A stretch of 64,000 nt of DNA from Cognataquiflexum rubidum (lineage in GTDB: Bacteria > Bacteroidota > Bacteroidia > Cytophagales > Cyclobacteriaceae), in NCBI RefSeq assembly GCF_022538115.1, contig NZ_JAKZAL010000001.1, forward strand, positions 124,001-188,000. Reading direction: 5' to 3'. The notes under the pieces are model-generated. The model did no database searches, was not told the origin of the DNA, and worked only from the letters and a program-made list of their open reading frames with translations. The translations under genes were made by a program, and so were the position numbers. Positions 26,049 through 34,935 of the stretch are shown piece after piece (the first letter of the stretch is position 1; every line of letters begins with the position of its first letter).

Positions 26049-27261
26049 AATGGCCGAAGCGCCGTGGATTCCCCTTCCGTAATCCAATCCGATATTGACC
26101 CTGTTTTTTGGACTGATCATATACCTCAAACCCGCGCCATAACCTGCCTGGAAGTGGTTGAAAAGCTTCACATTGTCTGTCCGGCTGCTGGCAGAAGTGG
26201 CATTGACAAAGACGACTCCACCGAGTCTGTCCTTGGTTTTTTGAAGTGGAAACCGCCATTCTGCTTCTGTGTAGGTAAGGTCTTCTCCCCTAAATCTCCC
26301 CATGGTGTATGGTCTTCCTGATCTACCAAACATGTCCCAACCTGTCGCAGGCAAAAACATATAAGGCACCTTGCCTCCTGTCACAAACCAACCATAAGCC
26401 CAGACCGCAATCAGATTTCTGGGTCTTTCGGGTTGAGGTTGAAATAATCCCGGTATTCCAGCCAAAGTTGACTTGCTCCTTCGGTACTTCCCAAAAACTC
26501 GGGATTGAGTCTCAAAGAGGCAAAAACCAAACGGCCGTCATAGGGATTGGCTACATTATCCCGGCTATCCAAAGAGGCATTTAAGGAAACACCGGATTGG
26601 GTATAGCCTTCAAGAGGCATGTCCTTACCTGTTTGGTATTGGTAGTGGTAGGTGAGTCTGGGAGGATCTGCATCCAGGTCCAATTGCTTGTCATCGATAT
26701 TGGACATGATGTCCAGATGGTATCCAACCCCGTAGAAAAACCTGGTATCTGCATGCCGCCTCAAAGCGGTCTGGTAAAACCTGAAGTGGTCAAATCCCAT
26801 CATTTCATTTTCGGGTGGACCTTTGACCAGGTCATCAGAAACTTCCCCGTCTTCGCCTATTACCGTATGGTACATATAAGAAGCGTCCGTACTCAATCCG
26901 TAAGTCGGTTGGCTGTTGAGGTTGAACCTGAGGTCAGTCATCATCAGCCATCTGTCATCCTCCAAAAACATATTTCCCCTTACCTGGAGAAACAACTGGT
27001 TTTTTGGGTATAGAGAAAAGTCCCCAGGAAACTTGTCATACTTGTAGTTTCGGGATTGCCATTGAACCAATTAAACCCGGGAGCAACTCCATAAACCAAC
27101 CCTGTGGTAGGATTGGCGGCTATGACCGGCATGGGGATGATGGTTACTTTTTTTTCTTTCTTTCCTTCGGGGATGGAATCTGTATCTTGGCTATGGGACA
27201 AGTTCCCAAAGCCGAATAGGAATAATATCAACAATATATTTTTTGGATTATTCATCTTCAA
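26022..27261 (-). pseudogene. Outer-membrane barrel protein (BamA/surface-antigen type) with two frameshifts
   Basis: Three overlapping frames together encode one protein of about 414 aa: signal peptide and N-terminus (MNNPKNILLILFLFGFGNLS, IIPMPVIAANPTTGLVYGVA), middle (FLQVRGNMFLEDDRWLMMTD, GYTQSGVSLNASLDSRDNVA), and C-terminus (NLIAVWAYGWFVTGGKVPYM, GAGLRYMISPKNRVNIGLDY) with the terminal aromatic F. The Bacteroidota surface antigen/BamA-TamA barrel pattern is clear. The first frameshift is at an A6 run (forward T6 at 27000-27005), the second at a CCC run near 26421-26423; adding one base at each restores the frame. Disabled unless slippage or sequencing error explains both. Confidence 0.82.
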
Positions 27262-27312
27262 GGTAATTTATAGTGAATAAATATTTGGCCTTTTTTATGG
27301 ATTATGATAAAG

Positions 27313-27346
27313 AAAAAAGGCTACCCTTGATCCGGCAGCCTTTTTT
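27313..27346. terminator. Terminator between the barrel gene and DUF5692-like copy 2
   Basis: AAAAAAGGCTACC, loop, GGCAGCC TTTTTT: stem with one mismatch, A-run and T-run on opposite sides. On the minus strand it lies upstream of the barrel gene start and downstream of the end of DUF5692 copy 2 only for transcripts coming from the right, so it serves as that gene's... spacer or its 3' end is at 27387; it probably ends transcription of DUF5692 copy 2. Confidence 0.7.
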
Positions 27347-27386
27347 CTTCAGTAAAATAAAAGTTGGAAAAGACTATTGCTCTATA

Positions 27387-28655
27387 TCAGGCAAATTTGA
27401 TAAAATGCGGGAAGGTTTTGTTGGTGGCCACTATTGCCTCCTGCTCGGCTAGGGTCAATACAGGCTGACCAAATCCCCAAGCTTTTCTCCTGATCATCAT
27501 TCCAAAATGGATATACGCATTGTATACGTTGAGTCCAAGACTTAACAATGCCAAAAGAATGATAAAAGTAGGGTCATCCGGAAGCAATACATTGTTCAGT
27601 GGATGGCTGATCCATTTGGAACCGCTCATGATGTACATCATGTATGCAGATAAAGTGTAAGCCCTTGCCTGAAGCCAAGTACCCACTTTGTAAAAGGCAG
27701 GAATGGTACATGATAAAAGCACTATCAGACCCATGACACCGTGCTCAGGGATACAGTTACAGATGTAACTCCAGTTCCAAACGTCATAAGCGATGATCCA
27801 AAGCAAGGTCATGTCAGGCCAAACCATGTCTTTGAATTTTGAATCGTCCGCCTTGATGGTCAACCATCCGGAAAGCGTGATGATACAAAGGATGCCGGCT
27901 GTACCGTTGAGGTAATGGTAAATGCCTCCAAATCCGGTACCCAATTCAAAATCCCTCATAACAGCTTCCACAATATTGATGGCCAAAATGGCTGCTACTA
28001 CAAATTTTGCCCATTTGTAATTGTTCAATTTGGTAAACCTGACCAGGGTGAAAAACACTGAGCCAGCGAGGGCTGACCATACCTTAGCTACGTGAAACCA
28101 CGTGTCTACCGCAGTACCTACTGTCGTGATGGGCCATACATAAATGGTGAGGTAAAGCGGCAAAATGATACATGTAGCCCAAACAAACCATTTGGACCCT
28201 CTGCAGAGGTAATTGAAAATCAGCAAAACAATCAAAACCGCCGAGACATGTATGATGGCAGGCACATTGGAATGCTCCTGCACTTCATAATCAAGTCCGT
28301 CTTTGGAAAAAGTGAACAAACCCTCTCCTGCTTTGGTCATGGTGACATCATTAAAATCGTCGATGACACTCGGTGGCCAAATCGGGGTAATGGTCAGTTT
28401 GTCACCGATCAATTCATACTTCTGTTTTTCTTTGAAATCTTTGTCTTCCGAGTTTTTCTCGGTGACGATGACCGTTCCATCTTTGTGGAAGCTGAAGATG
28501 AAGATCTGATTGTCACTTCGGGTGACTGCATACTTGCCGTCCAAAAACTCCCTTTCCTGGGCAATTAGGGGCGACATGATTCCCCCAAAAAGAAGGAGGA
28601 ACAGCATTGGACTAAAGAGGTTTTTAATCCAATGAAAACTGGTACTTTTTCTCAT
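27387..28655 (-). CDS. DUF5692-like membrane protein, copy 2
   Basis: 422 aa, paralogous to the protein at 23551: signal-anchor or signal peptide (LLFGGIMSPLIAQ), exported domain DGKYAVTRSDNQIFIFSFHK with KLTITPIWPPSVIDDFND, then about nine membrane helices with FVVAAILAINIVEAVMRDFE, YLNGTAGILCIITLSG, DMVWPDMTLLWIIAYDVWNW and YTLSAYMMYIM. These match copy 1 helix by helix, so this is an old duplication rather than a recent one. Function unknown. Copies 1 and 2 bracket the hydrolase/barrel region. Confidence 0.82.
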   Translation of the reverse strand: MRKSTSFHWIKNLFSPMLFLLLFGGIMSPLIAQEREFLDGKYAVTRSDNQIFIFSFHKDGTVIVTEKNSEDKDFKEKQKYELIGDKLTITPIWPPSVIDDFNDVTMTKAGEGLFTFSKDGLDYEVQEHSNVPAIIHVSAVLIVLLIFNYLCRGSKWFVWATCIILPLYLTIYVWPITTVGTAVDTWFHVAKVWSALAGSVFFTLVRFTKLNNYKWAKFVVAAILAINIVEAVMRDFELGTGFGGIYHYLNGTAGILCIITLSGWLTIKADDSKFKDMVWPDMTLLWIIAYDVWNWSYICNCIPEHGVMGLIVLLSCTIPAFYKVGTWLQARAYTLSAYMMYIMSGSKWISHPLNNVLLPDDPTFIILLALLSLGLNVYNAYIHFGMMIRRKAWGFGQPVLTLAEQEAIVATNKTFPHFIKFA

Positions 28656-29166
28656 GTTACTGTTTTGTTAAGTTATGGTTAATGGAGTAAATAAAAAGAT
28701 CACAGTAAGGAATTAATGTAAAGAAATCATTACGAGGATTTCAAATTAATTTTGTCTTAGGAAATATAAAAGAGTTTTTATTTTAAAAAAATCCTTTTTA
28801 CAAATAAATAATAAATTTTTTCACCAAATAGTGATACAAAAAATTTCGGTAAACAATGAAACTCAAAATAAAAATAAGCAATTCATAGACTTAAAAATTA
28901 TTTTGGAATCCGATTCCTTTTAACTTGGTGAATGCAGAAAAGTAGGTAAATAATACCTACCGATAATATTTTTGGACCGTTTCCATCACTTGTCTATAAC
29001 CCGATTTTCTAACAAAATAAAATCCCCATCAGCCAAGCATTCCTTTTAATAAATCGACGGAACACTTATCCATTAGCTTATCCCATTTAGGATGTTGAAT
29101 AACTATCTGACCTTTGATCTGCCGGTGGTCAAAAGGCTTCCGTGGTTGAAAAAACTTAAGGAATAA
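28656..29166. other. AT-rich interval without a gene
   Basis: 510 bp, strongly A/T-rich between 28740 and 28960. No ORF, hairpin or palindrome worth calling was seen. It separates two minus-strand units and probably holds the promoter of DUF5692-like copy 2. Confidence 0.4.
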
Positions 29167-30177
29167 TTATCCGGCCCTGAATTTTAACGGGCTGGTCTTT
29201 AGGTGTTTTTTGAAAAAGTTGTTGAAATGGGTCACTTCGGAAAATCCCAAGGCGTAGGCAATATCAGAAACATTCCATTTGCTGTGTTTGAGCAGGACTT
29301 TGGCTTCCTGTATGAGCCTGTCAGCGATCACCTGAGAGGTGGTTTTGCCGGTGGTTTCCTTGACGGCGCGGTTGAGGTGGTTGACGTGGACATTGAGGTG
29401 CTCAGCAAATTCGGAAGCTGAGCGCAGGTCGATTTGGGGATGATTGTCCTCGACGGGAAACTGCCTTTCGAGTAATTCCAAAAACATGGCCGATATCCTT
29501 TGGGCGGCATTGAATGGCTGTCTGTCAGCCAAGGTATTTGGCTGCAGCTTGAGGCCATAATGGATGAGTTCCAAGATCAGACTTCGGATGCTGTCATACT
29601 TGTATTTGTATTCCGAGCTGAAGTCGGTTTCCATTTTCTTAAAAACCGCCTCCACTTCCTCCACCTGTTGGTCGGAAAGTTCAAAAACGTGGTTGCCTGT
29701 TGGCTGGAAGATCTCATATTGGCTGATGTTGCCAAAGTCATGCATGAAATGTTGGTTGAAGATACAGTATTGGCCTTTCAGGTTCTCATGGTGCTCCCAT
29801 TTGTAGGGGATCAAAGGATTTGAAAATGCCAATGCCTGCTTTTTGACCTCTATGACCTGATCTGCATAGTACACTTCACTTTTGCCCTTGACCAACATGA
29901 CCTTATAGAAATCCCGTCTTCTGTAAGGGATAGAGGTGGTTTTTCCTTGGGAATAAGGTTCCAACCGGAACATGTTGAAATGCCCGATGTCGTTCCTGAT
30001 ATTCTCAGGAAGCCAATTGAATTTCCTTTTGTAAAATTCTTCTAAACTTTCTGGTTTGTCCAAGTTTTCTCTACTCAAAATGTTTGGTGAAAAGGAAACC
30101 TTGGTGAGGTTTCTTGATAGATATATGCTGCGCGATATAAATGGATATATACTTCGTGATATAGGTTTTAGCATCAA
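29167..30177 (-). CDS. AraC-family transcriptional regulator
   Basis: Up to 336 aa. C-terminal AraC domain is complete: DLRSASEFAEHLNVHVNHLN (HTH1), DIAYALGFSEVTHFNNFFKK (HTH2) and the terminal KTSPLKFRAG. N-terminal cupin-like ligand domain (TTSIPYRRRDFYKVMLVKGK). The first 35 codons (from MMLKPISRS) are oddly repetitive (SRSIYPFISRSIYLSRN, from a repeated CGCGATATA/TCGTGATATA DNA phrase) and are likely upstream non-coding DNA; a TTG at 30078 (LSRENLDKPESL) is a better start for a typical 303-aa protein. Regulon unknown; a tandem repeat lies directly upstream. Confidence 0.85.
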   Translation of the reverse strand: MMLKPISRSIYPFISRSIYLSRNLTKVSFSPNILSRENLDKPESLEEFYKRKFNWLPENIRNDIGHFNMFRLEPYSQGKTTSIPYRRRDFYKVMLVKGKSEVYYADQVIEVKKQALAFSNPLIPYKWEHHENLKGQYCIFNQHFMHDFGNISQYEIFQPTGNHVFELSDQQVEEVEAVFKKMETDFSSEYKYKYDSIRSLILELIHYGLKLQPNTLADRQPFNAAQRISAMFLELLERQFPVEDNHPQIDLRSASEFAEHLNVHVNHLNRAVKETTGKTTSQVIADRLIQEAKVLLKHSKWNVSDIAYALGFSEVTHFNNFFKKHLKTSPLKFRAG

Positions 30178-30443
30178 GCCTGATTGACATAACTTTTGGT
30201 TGATTTCTGCAACCTATTTCAACTTTATATCTATTGTATTTCTACTGTATTTCTACCTAACCAATATCAATTAATATCCAGTATCCATTAATATCTATTT
30301 AAAGCATCTAGCCTTATTGACTTAATTTATGGTTGGTTTCTGCAACCTATTTCAACTTTATATCTATTGTATTTCCACTGTATTTCTACCTAACCAATAT
30401 CAATTAATATCCAGTATCCATTAATATCTATTTAAAGTATCGG
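30178..30443. repeat. Tandem duplication, two 133-bp copies
   Basis: Copy 1 is 30178-30310, copy 2 is 30311-30443. From TTTCTGCAACCTATTTCAAC to the end they are almost identical (a TTTCTACT/TTTCCACT change and little else), while the first 30 bp have drifted. Inside each copy GTATTTCTACTGTATTTCTA and TATCAATTAATATCCAGTAT followed by CCATTAATATCTATTT are smaller repeats. Copy 2 contains the last codons and stop of the gene at 30434. Confidence 0.9.
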
Positions 30444-31196
30444 ATTCGATCTTTTGACAAATTCATTGTTGAAGGAATAGATCAGACTGATGTTCCAGAT
30501 CCAATTATCAACCTCGATTTCTGAAACAATCTTTTTGCTGACAATTCCGCCTAGTGATATCGGGAAATCTCTTCTGCCAATCACCAAAGAGGAACTTGCA
30601 AAATACCCGTCTTTTTCATTCATCTTCAAGTAGAATACATTTGGCCGGGCATTGAAGAATACTTTCTCCGATATGGAAATATCTGTAAATGACGGGCCCA
30701 AGGCCACAAATTGATTGAGGGCATAAGGGACTTTGCCCAAACTCCTGCCGGCAAGGTAAAGAAAACTCACTTTTGTCTTTGGACTGATCGTGTAGGTGGG
30801 TGAGATTTCTGCAGCAAAAAACCGTTGGACTTCTGTTTTTTCAACCATTTGACCATTGGCATCAGGCTCCATGGTAGTCGTAAAAATAAAAGCCGGATGT
30901 GCACCGACATGCAGGGTGAATTTATCAGATTTGACGATTTTGTACCGCCACCAAAAGATAAATGACCAAGGCTTCCCATCCAATGCAAAGCGTAGTTCGG
31001 GATCGAAACTCAGCCTTTCACCGCCCATCGAGAGTTCAAAAATCGCTGCCGGTCTCCCAAGCGAAAATGCCGGAATGAGAGAAAGTCCGTTGTTGGTGAC
31101 GCTGATATTGCCACGGAAATAGCTTGGCCCTTTTCCGGAATTATCCTGAGCAAAAACATCCGTACCTATAAATAGAACATACACCAAAAGGATCAT
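30432..31196 (-). CDS. Secreted protein of unknown function (possible outer-membrane barrel)
   Basis: 254 aa from MILLVYVLFIG at 31196; the signal peptide ends DVFAQ. A TTG at 31208 (LRKAMILL) is an equally good start; the frame is open to 31298 but that part lacks character. Strands such as PEIRFALDG-like FDPELRFALDGKPWSFIFWW, KFTLHVGAHPAFIFTTTM, AEISPTYTISPKTKVSFLYL and the aromatic end IWNISLIYSFNNEF suggest a membrane beta-barrel of about 10-12 strands. No family recognised. Its stop lies inside copy 2 of the tandem repeat. Confidence 0.68.
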   Translation of the reverse strand: MILLVYVLFIGTDVFAQDNSGKGPSYFRGNISVTNNGLSLIPAFSLGRPAAIFELSMGGERLSFDPELRFALDGKPWSFIFWWRYKIVKSDKFTLHVGAHPAFIFTTTMEPDANGQMVEKTEVQRFFAAEISPTYTISPKTKVSFLYLAGRSLGKVPYALNQFVALGPSFTDISISEKVFFNARPNVFYLKMNEKDGYFASSSLVIGRRDFPISLGGIVSKKIVSEIEVDNWIWNISLIYSFNNEFVKRSNPIL

Positions 31197-31498
31197 CGCT
31201 TTTCTCAAAGCCAACTTATGGAAACCAAAAATCAAATAATATCCTTCCCGTGGGTTTGGCGATGGTTCTTCTCCAAAAATTTGAAAATACTGCGTCATGT
31301 TCCTGTTTGTGAATGCTTTTTATTTTTTTGATGATACAAAATTACCAAATGAGAAGGGGCATTTTTAACTTTTTTCAAAGTAATAATTACGATTTTCAAA
31401 CAATGGGGAGGTGGAAAAAAATGTACAAGGGCAAGATCAAGAGGCTTGGTTCAATATTCAAAACGGAAGAAATCACATTCCTTTCCTTTCAAGAATAA

Positions 31499-31528
31499 GC
31501 CCATGACCAATAGACTATGGTCATGGGC
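31499..31528. terminator. Hairpin after the GH20 gene
   Basis: GCCCATGACCA ATAGACTA TGGTCATGGGC: perfect 11-bp stem, 14 bp beyond the GH20 stop. There is no T-run on either side, so it may be a 3' stabiliser or a factor-dependent end. Confidence 0.5.
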
Positions 31529-31541
31529 TGCAGTTTGGTAA

Positions 31542-33950
31542 TTAATTTTTCAGAATTAAGGCTTGGAGGCCTTCATGTACGGCAAGCAATGTTCCTCCAT
31601 ATCCTTTGGAAGAGTCGGCCAGCAGATTTTTAATTTCCTCAGCACTTAATTCAGAAGATTCGCCCCGAAGCTTTTGGATCGCTAGTGTGGCCAATTTCTC
31701 CAAATGTTGGGCATGGGGAGCGATTTCGGCAATCCGTTCATTTGAACCATAAGCCGGGATTAGCTTTTGATTGATGGCTGTCCATTCTTCAAGTTGTAGG
31801 ATCAGGTTTTGCTTGAGGCTATCCTCTTTGGATTCGAGGTATTTTGCAGCGTCCTGGTTAAACTGATAGGCAATTATGCTTTCCGGCCTGGCGGCATCCA
31901 CCACCCTGTCCAATGGAGTTGTGGTGAGGAGTTTTGGGCTGTAGATGACCATTCTGTTGAAAAGAATGTCTTCCTGGAGTATAGAAACCAAGGATGTCAA
32001 AGGACTGAGAAATGGGGGTGCGGTAATTTCACGAAGAATCTCACCAGTTGCAGTGCGGTGTTGGATTCCCGAAATTTCAAGGTAATCGTCCATCCTTTTT
32101 AGTCTGCGATACAAGTCCGGTATGTCTGTAGTCATTGACTGTGGACTCCAAAGTTTTTCGGCTACTGACGAAGCCCTGGGCCATATTCTGGACTCCGCCG
32201 TCCTTGAATCAGCCATTTCTGTCCACATGGCGGCTTCTCCGCCAATGATATTTTTTTGCTGAAGCTCCGTGAGGGGTTCGATTTTGTCAAACTTTGGCAG
32301 TGGAATTCCCTCCACCATATCAGAACCCCCGTTTCTCACCCCTTCGACATGGATATCGAACAGCGCTATGCTGGCGCTTCCGATCAAAGAATCTCCCTTG
32401 ATTTCCAATTCATTCTTGAATGTTCCCAAAGAAATTGCAAACTCAAAGTTCAGCTTATTGCCTTCTAATCGGGCTTCTTCAAAACCCCTTGCATCTCCCA
32501 TAAAGGACATGATTCCCCGAAGGTTTTCTCCTTCTCCAAAAAGGAAAAGCTCAGCCTCCAGGATAGTTTCATCAATTTTCATTTCCAATTCCCAGCTTTT
32601 CCAAAGTGCGGTATCAATTTCTATTTCAACTGCTCCGGGAATCACAAAAGGGTCAGTTTCATAGTGGGATTTGGCAGAAAGCTTATGGTCAAGGTAATAT
32701 CCTGTGGAAAGGATGGCCTTGTAATCCTGTCTTGCGGCGTCCCATAGGGAACGCATATTTCTCCATGCCTGCACTGTGATATTGCCTTTTGGAAGTTCAG
32801 GGTTCAGGATTTCGTCCCACCCGGACATATTTTTACCATGATTGGAAACAATCTCAAAAAGTCTCTTATTGAAATATGCCTGTAGGGCTTTAGGGTTTTC
32901 CAAACCATTCTCTTTCATGAAAGACTGGATTTTTTCATTTTCTTCCCATCTTTTTGGACTGACCTCATCTCCACCTATATGGAAATACCGGTCAGGAAAA
33001 AGCCCGGTCATTTCTCCAATTACCTGGTCTAGGAAAACATATAAGTCTTCATTTGTAGGATCCATCACATGGGTGGAAATCCCAAAATCCAGGGAGGGCC
33101 CCTCCGGTCCCGGTCCACTGTCAAACTCAGGATAACCTACCAACCAAGAAGTGGAATGGCCGGGTAGATCAAATTCCGGAACTACCCTAATCCCCCGATC
33201 TGCTGCATATTGGACTACTTCCCTGATTTCCTCTTGGGTATAATAATGGCCATTGGAACCCATTTCATGGAGTTTTGGAAAAAGCTTGGACTCAACCCTG
33301 AAACCCTGAAAATCGGTCAGGTGCAAATGCAGGACATTCATTTTATTTGCTGCCATGGCATCTAGATTTCTCAAAATAACCTCTTTTGGCAAAAAATGAC
33401 GGGCAACATCTATCATCAATCCCCTCCAGGGAAATCTAGGTTTGTCCTCGATTTCCATAGTTTGGATATACCATTGTCCATTTTTTTCTTGGATCAGTTG
33501 AGACAAAGTCTCCAATCCATGCAATATCCCGTATTCTACGGGGGCAGACAGAATTATTTGATCAGCAGTAATGGATAAATTATAAGATTCATCGGAATCA
33601 AAAACCGGAAAAGGATCTGAATCGGGGCTGCTAAGCTTGACGATCAGATTTTTGGATTGACCTGAATTTTTACCAAAACCTGTTTGGGATTTCATCCTGC
33701 TGAAAAACCGATCCAAAGCTTTTTCAACCCTTTGGGTCGAATGATTTTCAATTTCCAAAGTGACATCAGAACTGATCAGGAATTCGCCCTCACCAAGTTC
33801 CAGCTTCGCGGGCAATGGCATAAGGTAAATTTGGGCACGGTCTTCGGGAGAAATCAAGGGTGGTTCGGGCCGCAAAAACCCAAACCAAGCAACCGCCCCT
33901 GTCAAGACCAAAACTCCCAGTGTGATCAAAATATATCTAACCGCTTTCAT
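31542..33950 (-). CDS. Beta-N-acetylhexosaminidase (GH20) with an inserted domain
   Basis: 802 aa. N-terminal signal-anchor (residues 5-26), GH20b-like domain (about 35-170), then the TIM barrel: WRGLMIDVARHF, NVLHLHLTDFQGFRVE, PEFDLPGHS and the catalytic HIGGDE (324-329, with Asp328 and Glu329 the usual oxazolinium-mechanism pair). Between TGYYLDHK (416-423) and NIIGGEAAMWTE (567-578) about 120 extra residues (435-560, rich in strands such as ELEMKIDETILEAELFLFGE) are inserted, replacing the short loop found in most GH20 enzymes. A C-terminal helical region follows. It should release terminal GlcNAc/GalNAc in the periplasm. Divergent from NUDIX regulator copy 2, which is likely its regulator. 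Confidence 0.93.
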   Translation of the reverse strand: MKAVRYILITLGVLVLTGAVAWFGFLRPEPPLISPEDRAQIYLMPLPAKLELGEGEFLISSDVTLEIENHSTQRVEKALDRFFSRMKSQTGFGKNSGQSKNLIVKLSSPDSDPFPVFDSDESYNLSITADQIILSAPVEYGILHGLETLSQLIQEKNGQWYIQTMEIEDKPRFPWRGLMIDVARHFLPKEVILRNLDAMAANKMNVLHLHLTDFQGFRVESKLFPKLHEMGSNGHYYTQEEIREVVQYAADRGIRVVPEFDLPGHSTSWLVGYPEFDSGPGPEGPSLDFGISTHVMDPTNEDLYVFLDQVIGEMTGLFPDRYFHIGGDEVSPKRWEENEKIQSFMKENGLENPKALQAYFNKRLFEIVSNHGKNMSGWDEILNPELPKGNITVQAWRNMRSLWDAARQDYKAILSTGYYLDHKLSAKSHYETDPFVIPGAVEIEIDTALWKSWELEMKIDETILEAELFLFGEGENLRGIMSFMGDARGFEEARLEGNKLNFEFAISLGTFKNELEIKGDSLIGSASIALFDIHVEGVRNGGSDMVEGIPLPKFDKIEPLTELQQKNIIGGEAAMWTEMADSRTAESRIWPRASSVAEKLWSPQSMTTDIPDLYRRLKRMDDYLEISGIQHRTATGEILREITAPPFLSPLTSLVSILQEDILFNRMVIYSPKLLTTTPLDRVVDAARPESIIAYQFNQDAAKYLESKEDSLKQNLILQLEEWTAINQKLIPAYGSNERIAEIAPHAQHLEKLATLAIQKLRGESSELSAEEIKNLLADSSKGYGGTLLAVHEGLQALILKN

Positions 33951-33974
33951 AGAAGAAATTTTAATTTATCATTT

Positions 33975-34022
33975 TGATACAATAGTAGGGATATTTTTTT
34001 ATGTATTAATATGATACAATAG
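33975..34022. promoter_or_regulatory. Paired TGATACAATAG direct repeats between GH20 and NUDIX regulator 2
   Basis: TGATACAATAG occurs at 33975-33985 and again at 34012-34022, 37 bp apart, within the 88-bp divergent promoter region. The second copy abuts the TACCTTTG box at 34027. A likely operator for the adjacent NUDIX regulator, acting on both genes. Confidence 0.6.
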
Positions 34023-34026
34023 TTTT

Positions 34027-34034
34027 TACCTTTG
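34027..34034 (+). promoter_or_regulatory. TAnnTTTG box (TACCTTTG) 4 bp before the NUDIX regulator 2 ATG
   Basis: Exact match to the Bacteroidota -7 consensus ending 4 bp before ATG at 34039, predicting a leaderless or near-leaderless transcript, as for copy 1 at 17892. Confidence 0.55.
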
Positions 34035-34038
34035 GTAC

Positions 34039-34830
34039 ATGGAAAATAACCTTCAGGTCAGTCTCTACAAAATCTCGCAGGAATGTCTCCCGGGTCTTTC
34101 CATTGAGTGTGTGATCCTAGGGTATGAGAATCAACAGTTAAAAACCTTGGTTTTTAAATTCAAAGGCGAATTAAGTTGGTCCCTACCCGGTGGATTTATA
34201 AAAAAGGAGGAAGATGTAGAGGAAGCGGCAGACCGGATTGTAGAAGAGCGGACAGGATTGAAATCCCTTTATTTAAAACAGTTTCATGTATTCGGATCCA
34301 AAAACAAGTCCTATGACCAAATGGGTAAATATCCGGGACAGTTGGATTCATGGATGGAAAAATTTGGACTTGGAGAAAATCAAGAGCTGAAAGACTGGTT
34401 TTCAAAAAGGCTGGTGACAATCGGATTTTATGCTTTGGTAGAAATCAGCGAACAGCGTCCTGAGGTTGACCCCATATTTGAATCCTGTGAATGGATTTCT
34501 GTCGAGGAATTGCCGGATTTGTTTTTAGGACAAAATGAAACAGTAAAAAAAGCTTTGGAACACATCCGGATCCAATTGCATTACCAGCCAGTCAGCCAAG
34601 CTTTATTACCCAAAAAATTCACTATGTCTGAGCTCCAAAAACTATACGAGATTCTTTTGGGAAAAACCTTGGTCCGTAGCAACTTTCAGCGCAAAATGTT
34701 GGGGCTGGATTTTTTTATAAGAAACGAGAAAAAAAAGACCGGATCAGCCAACAAAGCCCCCTTCCTATATTCCTTTGATCAGGAAAAATATCAAGAGGCG
34801 CTTCAGCAGGGAATTGGTTTGCGGTTGTAA
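34039..34830 (+). CDS. NUDIX-domain transcriptional regulator (NrtR-like), copy 2
   Basis: 263 aa. N-terminal NUDIX fold SIECVILGYENQQLKTLVFK, GELSWSLPGGFIKKEEDVEE, with the degenerate box ADRIVEERTGL (an arginine-to-hydrophobic pattern instead of REUxEExGU), so it probably binds rather than hydrolyses. C-terminal winged helix: FTMSELQKLYEILLGKTLVR, NFQRKMLGLDFF. Same layout as copy 1 (KQFHVFGS matches QQFHVFGD). Position divergent from a GH20 hexosaminidase points to control of amino-sugar use, as for known Bacteroidota NUDIX regulators of sugar operons. Confidence 0.87.
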   Translation: MENNLQVSLYKISQECLPGLSIECVILGYENQQLKTLVFKFKGELSWSLPGGFIKKEEDVEEAADRIVEERTGLKSLYLKQFHVFGSKNKSYDQMGKYPGQLDSWMEKFGLGENQELKDWFSKRLVTIGFYALVEISEQRPEVDPIFESCEWISVEELPDLFLGQNETVKKALEHIRIQLHYQPVSQALLPKKFTMSELQKLYEILLGKTLVRSNFQRKMLGLDFFIRNEKKKTGSANKAPFLYSFDQEKYQEALQQGIGLRL

Positions 34831-34935
34831 GGAAATACTTTCTTTAAATCCAATATGAGTCGCAAAGAAATTTCCGTTTTTCAAACTACCTGCTTTATTA
34901 AATTAGACTTTTGAAACAACAATCAATTTGTGGAT

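Noticed and set aside
27313-27346. Reading the 27313 hairpin as a terminator for a rightward transcript
   Set aside because: No plus-strand gene lies upstream of it in this part; it fits the end of the minus-strand DUF5692-like gene that stops at 27387.
31313-31498. 61-codon plus-strand ORF before the GH20 end
   Set aside because: Lysine/phenylalanine-rich chance reading in an AT-rich gap; it ends at a hairpin and has no homology that I recognise.
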